The notes under the pieces: model-generated
Database searches by the model: none
Told to the model about the DNA's origin: nothing
The model's input: the letters and a program-made list of their open reading frames with translations, nothing else
In this document: positions 57,384 through 64,000 of the stretch, piece by piece
Numbering within the stretch: the first letter of the stretch is position 1
How the letters are laid out: the number at the start of each line of letters is the position of its first letter
NCBI RefSeq assembly: GCF_031877795.1
Contig: NC_133943.1
Span: 9,975,001-10,039,000, forward strand
DNA length: 64,000 nucleotides
Origin: Strix aluco
Lineage: Eukaryota > Chordata > Aves > Strigiformes > Strigidae
Reading direction: 5' to 3'
Made by a program: the position numbers and the translations under genes

Positions 57384-58280
57384 ACCCATGCTGGGGGGGG
57401 ACAGGCTCCCACCTCCGGCACGGTTCCTCTTTGGGGTCTGTGGTGCAAGGATGGAGGTGGCTGGGTGGGTGCAGCTGAAGCTCAGACTCCCTGGTAGCAG
57501 GCTGACAGTCCTGGGGTGTTTGCTGCACCCCATGAGGTTTGGGGTTGAGCTGCGGCACAGCTGCCCTCAGGGAACACGAGCAGCAGGCTCTGCTCTCTGC
57601 TGTGGGGAGAGGGCAGCCGCCTTCGCCACTTCAGGGACAAAATCTCCCTTGGGATGGAGGCACAGGCACAGCTCTTACCTCCTGGTGAGTGGGAATGTGC
57701 AGCACAGGGCAGGGCCCCACAGCTTCATGGCAGCCCTGCAGGATATTAAATGAATGGGGCTGAATAAGCGAGGTAACCCTCTCATCCGCTGGCACAGACA
57801 GGCCATCCCAGGAGATGGGCTCTCCTTCCTGAAAAACTTGAGGAGTTACTGGTGGCGCAGCCCTGCCGGTACAGTGCGCACCAGTGGAAATAACCCGCTC
57901 AGGACGTCCCTCACTGGGGCTGAGCACAGCTCTCAATTCCCCCACTATTTAAAGCCCTGTTTAGGGGAGATGAAGGCAGGTATCAGGCAGCTCTGCACTG
58001 TCCCTTCACCCTGAACAGGGGTAAAGACACTGTTTGGTAGGAGCAGCACCCAGCAGGCATTTCCCCCCCTGCCTGGTCTCCCTCCCTCTCAGCTGCCCCA
58101 GGGAGAAGGGGAAGGAGCTGGGCTCAGGACCGCAGGAAGCCCTGCCTGCAGGCAGCAGGAAAACTGACTGTGGAGGCCAGGGAGCACATCAGGGACAGGG
58201 AGTACGCACCGGCCAGTCTCTGCTGCGAAACCTTTTGTACAGTCGCTTCCTTTTGTCAATAAAAGAGGCTGATCACTCTG
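57384..58280 (+). other. ARL10: ARL10 3' untranslated region
   Basis: After the TGA at 57381-57383 there are two candidate poly(A) signals: ATTAAA at 57745-57750 and AATAAA at 58258-58263. The second is canonical and followed by GT-rich sequence, so the 3'UTR may reach about 58280. It ends close to the convergent NOP16 3' end. Confidence 0.6.
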
Positions 58281-58549
58281 CGCTGCTCTCCAGCTCCTTG
58301 GCAGGGAAGGGGCCCCCAACCCGCTCTCCCAGGCTGCGGGCAGGAAGGTTGCTCACGGAGAAGGAAGCAGCATGTGGCCCAGCTCCAACTTCTGCTGCCT
58401 ACAGGGAAATCAGCAAAGGCTCAAGTGCTGCCTGCACCCCACGGGCCCCCAGCCCTGCTGCTGCAGAGGGTGACATACACCCGATGCCCATGTCCCACAG
58501 GTTGGCACCGGGAGCTCTCCGGAGTGGGACTGCGCCGAGCAAGACGTTC

Positions 58550-58848
58550 ACACCAGTTTGAAAGTCATTTATTTTAACAAGGTGAAAGAATTGCTGGCTG
58601 CCACACAGAAAGGGAGTGGCACAGCACATTCAGTCCCAATGCCACAAGCCACAGCCAAGAGTTTTCCATGCCTGGTTATAACTGTCTCTGTCTAATGAAG
58701 GTCCTTCCTCCATCGCCAGAGGCTTTGCATAGCTCAGCTTGCAGGCACCGAGCCCGTGAGTGACTGTCACCTGTCTCAGGTCCTGCTTGCTTCAGAAAAT
58801 GGTCATGTCAAGCCTGCAGTTGCAGGCAAACTTTAGGAAAAAGGGCAG
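58550..58848 (-). other. NOP16: NOP16 3' untranslated region and poly(A) signal
   Basis: The minus-strand sequence after the NOP16 stop contains AATAAA at 58568-58573. The 3'UTR is about 0.3 kb. The gap to the ARL10 3' end is under 300 bp. Confidence 0.8.
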
Positions 58849-61248
58849 TCACTGCACATCCATCTTCTCCTGCTTGAGTGATGCAACGAAATCCTTGTAC
58901 TCCTCGGGATAGAAGTTCTTGTACACGTTGATCTTTCTCTTTATCTGCTTGGGAGTATCCTGGTAGTAGTTCTTCTCATCTCGAGCCATTTCCTGTGACA
59001 AAGGAGAGGGTAAGCCAGAGGAGTGGCCCCAAGAGCAAACACCAGCCCAGCCACACTCCAAAGGCCCACGCAGGCCGGCTGCGATCACTGCCTGACTCAG
59101 ACAGGGATCTGGCCAAGGTTCAAAGCACTTCCCCTTAACAATCTGCTGATTGCAAAACAGGATCCAGGACAGAGAGGATTAGCGATACCCATCCTGCAGA
59201 AGAACCAGGAGTGAATTGCTCCAGGTGCTCCTCACTCTGGGACAGCCAGTACATACCTTGTAGTTCTCCCCGTGGTTCTGTATCATGTACCGCACGTAAT
59301 CAATGAGGTCTCGTGAGAGGGTGTTTGACTTCTTCTCAGGGAGACTGGCCTCATATTCCATCTCTAGGCAGAGAACAGACACCATGAAGCAGGGGAGGGA
59401 AGCGAGTAGCACCTCAAGAGTTCCCCAGCCTCTTCCCAAGATAAGCCCTGCCAGTACTGTAGAAAGGAGGTGGCTCCTGCAGCACAGCTCGGCTGCTCAC
59501 ACACACAGGGCTGCTTCCCAGCACAATCATGCAGGGAAACAAACAGGACAACAGCCTGCTGCGTAGGTTGCGGGCTCCCAGGCCTGTACTGCAGCAACTC
59601 TAGCTCCCACCACGAAGAGTGGAGCCTTTCTGCCCAGGCTGCAGAGCAAGATTGCTCAGAGCTGCCCAGCCCACCACTAAAACATGCTGGGTACTGCAGC
59701 CACAGTTTCTTATCACCCTGGTGCCACACACCAGCACGTTTCAGAGTGTTAAGAGCCCTCTTGGGACTGCAGGTAGAAATACTGCGAAAAAGGCAGCACA
59801 GAAGGGTAAAGGAAATTCATGAGACAGAGGACACACAGGAACAGCAGAGCTGCTGTCCTGGCTCTTGGCTCAGCTCCAGCCTGGCTGGGAACCCGCAGCT
59901 GACTGCTGCCAGGGGGGTACTCCCCTACAAGCCCACAAGCCTGGACAAGAAGTAACACCCTTCCCTGCTCCTGGCACAGCACAGAGATGAGAGACAAAAT
60001 AACCCACAGGGCCTTGGGAGAACCCCAAATGCAATGGCAGTGCTGCAGTTCAGCAGGAAACCTGCCAGGGCTGAAGGTGGTGAAGCACTTCTCGGGGAGG
60101 ACAGAAGTGGCACTGACCGTTCACCACGTAGGGCTTCCGCACTATTTTCTTTCTTTGTCCATTGCTTTCCACTTCCATCCCCTGTGTTAAATGAGAAAGA
60201 AAGCAACTCAACAAAAGCCCATTTAAAAGAAAGCTGTGTCCCCATATTGTTGTTCCCAAAACTCCAAACTGCTTATACAACTGCTGCTAGGACCAGGAAA
60301 TCTCAGCTGACTTAAACAGAGCCTTATCTGTGCCATTAGGCTAGCCCGTGGGCAAGCCTATTACTCAAGCAATACTGTGTGAAGAGAGACAAGTGGCAAA
60401 CAAGTCTCTGCTGGTTTTTCACATGAGTGTGACATTTTGTGGGGCCACCTTTCACCTGGAAGCATTGCCACTGATGCAGGCAGGCCGGGCTGGCACTGCT
60501 GTACACCAGGAGGCTTTCTTTGTTATCAGAAGCAGCTTGGTGCAGCGTTCCCAACCCCACCTCCCTCTGGCAAGTCCCAGGAGACTGACTGATGTTATTT
60601 ATACTTGCTCCAAAGCCCATTATTTCCGTGTGACACTCTAGCCTGTTCTCACTCCAGGATCTTGGCAAGAAAAGCTTATTAATAAAGATAAGAAACTCAT
60701 CCACCTATAGAGACTGATCCAGACCTGCACTCCAAGGCAGGCTGCTCTCCACGCTGCTTTTCCCCAAGCCCGGCTGCGTGTCCAGGGGGAGGCCTGACCT
60801 TCCACCCCCCACAAAGGAGCAGCCCCAGCCGAGCCCCCCTTACCCTTCCTCGTCGGCCCACGGCCGCACTTACCAGCAGCTTCTTCCTGGGGATGGGGAC
60901 GGCCTTGTTGGGATCCTCGGCCAGGCCCATCTCGGCCAGATTCTGCGCCACCGACTTGGTCGGGTCCCAGGCATGGCGGATATGCGAGCTGCGCGGAGAC
61001 AGGCACCGGCATCACGGGCTGTGCTCACCCTCCCCACAGACAAGGTCCCCCAGGGGCCCACCGAGACCTTCAGCAGATCCCCACACGGCCGCCCTGCCCG
61101 CAGCCCGCGCCCCGCTGTGTGCCCACCCCCGCGGCCCTCACCAGGCGATACGCGGGGCGGCGCGGCGGCGGGCGCTGCGGTAGAGCCGCTTGCGGTTGAG
61201 GTTGTAGGAATACTTCTGCCGGCGGCTCTTCCCCTTCGCCTTCGGCAT
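58849..61248 (-). CDS. NOP16: Nucleolar protein 16
   Basis: NOP16 is a nucleolar factor required for maturation of pre-60S ribosomal particles. Coding exons on the minus strand are 61142-61248, 60874-60988, 60118-60181, 59257-59363 and 58849-58992. Phases agree and give 178 residues, the same length as human. The N terminus MPKAKGKSRRQKYSYNLNRK is strongly basic and serves as RNA-binding and nucleolar-targeting sequence. Conserved blocks include CSHIRHAWDPTKSV, QNLAEMGLAEDPNKAVPI, SLPEKKSNTLSRDLIDYVRY and MARDEKNYYQDTPKQIKRKI. There is no signal peptide or membrane segment. It starts 271 bp from HIGD2A in head-to-head orientation. Confidence 0.96.
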
Positions 61249-61519
61249 GGCGGCCCCCACGCTGCTGCCGCCGAGCGCCGGGCCGGGCCGCGCGGGGCTG
61301 GGCCGCGCCGCGGGGCACCACGGGAAATGTAGTCCCGCGCCGGCAGCGCCCCCTCTGGGGCACCCGCTATGGACTACAACTCCCGGTATGCTCCGCGGCG
61401 AAGGGGCGGAGCGTGCGGCCTGACAGGAGCGCTGTGCGTCCTTTGACCGCCGGGAGCGCGCGCCGGCTCCTGGCTACGGTAGCCGGGGAGGGTCGCGGGT
61501 GGTCACCTTCCCTGCAGTC
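61249..61519. promoter_or_regulatory. Bidirectional NOP16/HIGD2A promoter with two ZNF143/THAP11 motifs
   Basis: The 271-bp block between the two start codons is a CpG island. ACTACAACTCCCGGTATGC at 61373-61391 is a close match to the SBS motif ACTACAATTCCCAGCATGC, and GGGAAATGTAGT at 61322-61333 is the core of the same motif in the opposite orientation. ZNF143, with THAP11 and HCFC1, binds such sites at housekeeping and bidirectional promoters. The inverted pair fits transcription in both directions. Confidence 0.75.
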
Positions 61520-62040
61520 ATGGCGGCCGCGCCTCCCCCGCCGCTGGAGCCCAGCCCGCTGCCGGTGTTCAGCCAGGAGGGCTTCGGGGACAAGTTCCTG
61601 CGCAAGACCCGCGAGAACCCCCTGGTGCCCCTCGGTAAGCGGGGAGGGCGAAGGGCTAGGGCGGTGGAGGCTGGTGACGGGGGAGGGCCGTGAGCCGTGG
61701 GTCGGTCCCTCTGGAGCCCACCCTCAAGGGGCTGCCCCCAGGGGAGGCACGTCTCCTGTGTGTCTAACAAGCCAACAGCGCTCAGGTGTGGGGGGAGGCG
61801 GGAAGGAGGCATGAGCTCGTCCTCTCAGACCCTGCCCTGCTCCCCTGAGCCGTCCTTCTGTCTTTCTCCACAGGCTGCCTCTGCACTGTCGGCGTCCTGA
61901 CCTACGGACTGATCAGCTTCCAGAGAGGCAACACCCGTCACTCTCAGCTGATGATGCGGGCACGTATCCTGGCCCAGGGCTTCACCATCGCAGCCCTCCT
62001 GGGAGGCATGGTGGTCACAGCCATGAAATCTAGAAAGTGA
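61520..62040 (+). CDS. HIGD2A: HIG1 domain family member 2A
   Basis: HIGD2A is a mitochondrial inner-membrane protein of the HIG1/Rcf1 family that aids cytochrome c oxidase and supercomplex assembly. Coding exons 61520-61634 and 61874-62040 join in phase after one base of a Gly codon and give 93 residues (human 106, longer at the N terminus). The product has a Pro-rich N terminus, the conserved GFGDKFLRKTRENPLVPLG segment, two membrane helices at about residues 36-54 and 74-89, and between them the HIG1 type-2 motif Q63-x3-R67-x-R69-x3-Q73. It ends in the basic tail MKSRK. The start was chosen because it follows the CpG promoter and gives the normal MAAAPPPP opening. There is no separate cleavable presequence. 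Confidence 0.95.
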
Positions 62041-62560
62041 GATCAGGCAAGAGGGAAGCTGCGGCCGTGGGTGTGCGCCTGCCAGCCTGTGCCCCAGCTG
62101 GCAGGATGGATTCTGGCTTTTCTGAGAGACATTTGTGATGCCTGTGGAGCCAGTGTCAGAGAGCCTCTGTGTTCCAGAGCACTGGAAATGCAGCTAATAC
62201 ACCTCTGTGATTAACCTGAAATATGGGCTGTGCCATTTTTTGATTCCATGAGTGCTTATCCTCCTGCAACACTGGAGGTTGCGTCTCACTAAGACTCTCC
62301 ACCCGTCAGACCTCTTGTCCCTGCTTGGTGCTGTCACAATCTGTTAAAGTTGTGGGTTGTGGTCTGCACTGAGGTGTGGCTTTAGTCAGGCGGTGCACCA
62401 ACATTTGAGAAATGAGCTGCCCAGGTAGGAAGGAACAGCTCTGTTTATGGCTTGATCTTGGCAGGACAGAGTTCATAAGCAGTGGGTGAGTTGTTTGGGG
62501 AGAATGTGTAATCTGTTCAGTTGCAACTGGTGAGTAATAAAGTGAATTGGAGCAAGGTTC
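62041..62560 (+). other. HIGD2A: HIGD2A 3' untranslated region (end uncertain)
   Basis: Two ends are possible. A variant hexamer AATACA at 62196-62201 would give a short 3'UTR ending near 62220, and a canonical AATAAA at 62536-62541 would give about 0.5 kb. Sequence alone does not decide between them. Confidence 0.5.
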
Positions 62561-62640
62561 TGACTGATGCTGGATTGCAGAGCATTGAGAAGCCAGAAGA
62601 GTAAACAGCATAGTAAGGAAAGGGAGCAGGCACGGCTGTC

Positions 62641-63590
62641 TCAAAGCTGTGGTGATGCAAGCAGGATGGGAGAGATGTAACTCCCTGTGAAAACAAGTTG
62701 GGAACTCGCATTTCCAAAACGGGGCCTGGCCACGTTCTCTGGGACGCGCTGCTGTTTCAGCTGCTTTTGCCGGGGAGTCAGTTCCTGCGCAGCTCGCTGC
62801 TTCCTGGGAGCTGGAACTGGCTGCTGAGCAAGTGCCCTCTTCCCAGAGGGAGCTGCGCTGCCTGTGTCACGACAAACGCTGTGATGGGCAGCTCCAAGTC
62901 CCACTGTTGGCTTTGGATTGTTTGGATCGTACCAGGGGTGTTTTATGAGCAACGAGGCTTTGCCCTCCCATGTCAGGGCAGCAGAGCGAGGAGGAGATGG
63001 AGCCGTAGGCTCTGTTTGCTGTGTGGCTGCAGCGCTTGTACCTGCCTGTAGGCAGAGTGTGTCTCTGCAGGGGAAAGGGGCACAGACACCACTAACCCTG
63101 CTGCAACGCCGCCTTGCGCTGAGCTGCCTGGGGTGTTCCCAGGCTTTGCTCTCTGGGTGTCTGCATGTTGGTGCCTGCGCCCCGGCCCTCCCTGGTCTGT
63201 GGTGGCTTTGTGGCTTGGTGAGACTGCTTTGCCCTTAGAAACTTCTCTGAAGGACAGGGTGTGAGGCGTAAATGTGCTTCTTGCCTGCAAACAAGTGCTT
63301 GGTTTCTCCTGTCCAGCGAATTGTGCTGGTGAGCCTCGGCAAGGAGAGAGAGAAGGCTCTTCTTGCCCACCGGAGCTGACTTCTGAGATGTGAGGGTAGG
63401 GGATGAGCCATCGCTGGCACTGAGCAGGGTGAGCTTCGGCACCGGCGAGCCCGGGGCGCTGCCTGCCTTCCCTGGCTGGCTGCCTAGAAGCAGCCGCTTT
63501 TGGCTGCCTCGCTGGCACTTCCAGCCCAGCCAGCTTGGGGCAGGGGTGTGAGAGGCAGCCGGTGGGCAGACCTGCGAGCGCCATCCCTCA
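62641..63590 (-). other. Unrecognised protein-like minus-strand reading frames
   Basis: Between HIGD2A and the minus-strand poly(A) signal at 63890 are two open stretches in different minus-strand frames that read like real protein, not compositional filler. The first, about 63092-63500, includes PKLTLLSASDGSSPTLTSQK and KKSLLSLLAEAHQHNSLD. The second, about 62641-63010, includes KASLLIKHPWYDPNNPKPT, QQPVPAPRKQRAAQEL and TPRQKQLKQQRVPENVARPR and ends at a stop at 62641. A pyrimidine-rich tract precedes the second at about 62975, but I could not settle a donor-acceptor pair. I do not recognise the family. It may be an unannotated small gene, part of a longer 3'UTR of the gene to the right, or chance. 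Confidence 0.2.
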
Positions 63591-63869
63591 GCAGCCCTGG
63601 CAGCCTGGAGACGGGCGCAGCAGGCTGGGGAGCAGCTCAGCCTGACTGGACAAGCAGGAGCTCACAGGGGGCAAAGCAGAGCCCCCCAGTCCTGCTGCCA
63701 CTGCTTCTGCCCCGGCCTAGCACAAACCCTCTGGCCCTTCCCCTTGCTCCTACTTTTTCCTGTAGGATGTGGTTCCCCTCCAGCCCCGTCCTTTCCGCAG
63801 GAGGCTCCGTGGCCACGGGCTCTATTAAACACACACGTGTGCTGCTGAAGCAGAAAGACAACAGTGCCC

Positions 63870-64000
63870 TGTAGGATTGGTGATGTCCGTTTATTGTAAC
63901 AGGTAATTTGAACAGTCACAGATACCAAAGCCGAGGGGATGTAGAACAGCTGTGGGCACGGCTCCCCGGGAGCTGGCTGCCCCTGCCTGACATGGGGGGC
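63870..64000 (-). other. CLTB: 3' end of a minus-strand gene entering from the right, probably CLTB
   Basis: A canonical AATAAA on the minus strand at 63890-63895 marks the 3' end of a gene transcribed leftward from beyond the window. No coding sequence is visible here. In human the gene right of HIGD2A in this orientation is CLTB (clathrin light chain B), and all other neighbours match, so this is most likely the CLTB 3'UTR. The identity rests on synteny only. Confidence 0.5.

Overview
This window looks like an avian nuclear chromosome, probably a GC-rich, gene-dense microchromosome. The evidence is six vertebrate genes with small introns and CpG-island promoters, very low interspersed-repeat content, and one clear chicken-repeat-1 (CR1) LINE 3' fragment. 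The gene order CPLX2(+) - THOC3(-) - SIMC1(+) - KIAA1191(-) - ARL10(+) - NOP16(-) - HIGD2A(+) - [CLTB 3' end(-)] matches human 5q35.2. In birds the homologous segment is expected on the chromosome equivalent to chicken chr13; that placement is from general knowledge and was not tested. I see no CRISPR, insertion sequence, operon, rRNA, tRNA or retroviral element.

Left part (1-27 kb): no protein gene can be supported. It is GC-rich flank upstream of CPLX2, broken by short AT-rich islands (about 50-200 bp) that carry homeodomain, POU and FOX-like words and look like candidate conserved noncoding or enhancer elements. A CpG island at about 15.5-16.1 kb, next to a degenerate minisatellite, could be an upstream alternative promoter or first exon.

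Middle (27-32 kb): CPLX2, which encodes the SNARE-binding synaptic protein complexin-2. It has a CpG-island noncoding first exon, a first intron full of C-rich and CA-rich minisatellite, three coding exons, and a 3'UTR ending near 32.0 kb. Just after the first-exon donor are two perfect REST/RE1 half-sites in flipped orientation.

Right part (33-64 kb): THOC3 (mRNA export, six coding exons) and SIMC1 (SUMO-binding SMC5/6 cofactor, ten coding exons) share a 157-bp bidirectional promoter. KIAA1191/p33MONOX (seven coding exons) is head-to-head with ARL10 (four exons, membrane-anchored ARF-like GTPase). NOP16 (five exons, 60S ribosome biogenesis) and HIGD2A (two exons, mitochondrial respiratory complex assembly) share a 271-bp bidirectional promoter with paired ZNF143/THAP11-type motifs. 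All exon chains were built by hand from splice sites; phases and total lengths are consistent for every gene. Most of these are housekeeping genes arranged as alternating divergent and convergent pairs; they do not form one pathway.

No clear novel system is visible. The best leads are the flipped RE1 pair at CPLX2, an unrecognised protein-like minus-strand reading frame between HIGD2A and the CLTB 3' end, and the AT-rich regulatory islands upstream of CPLX2.
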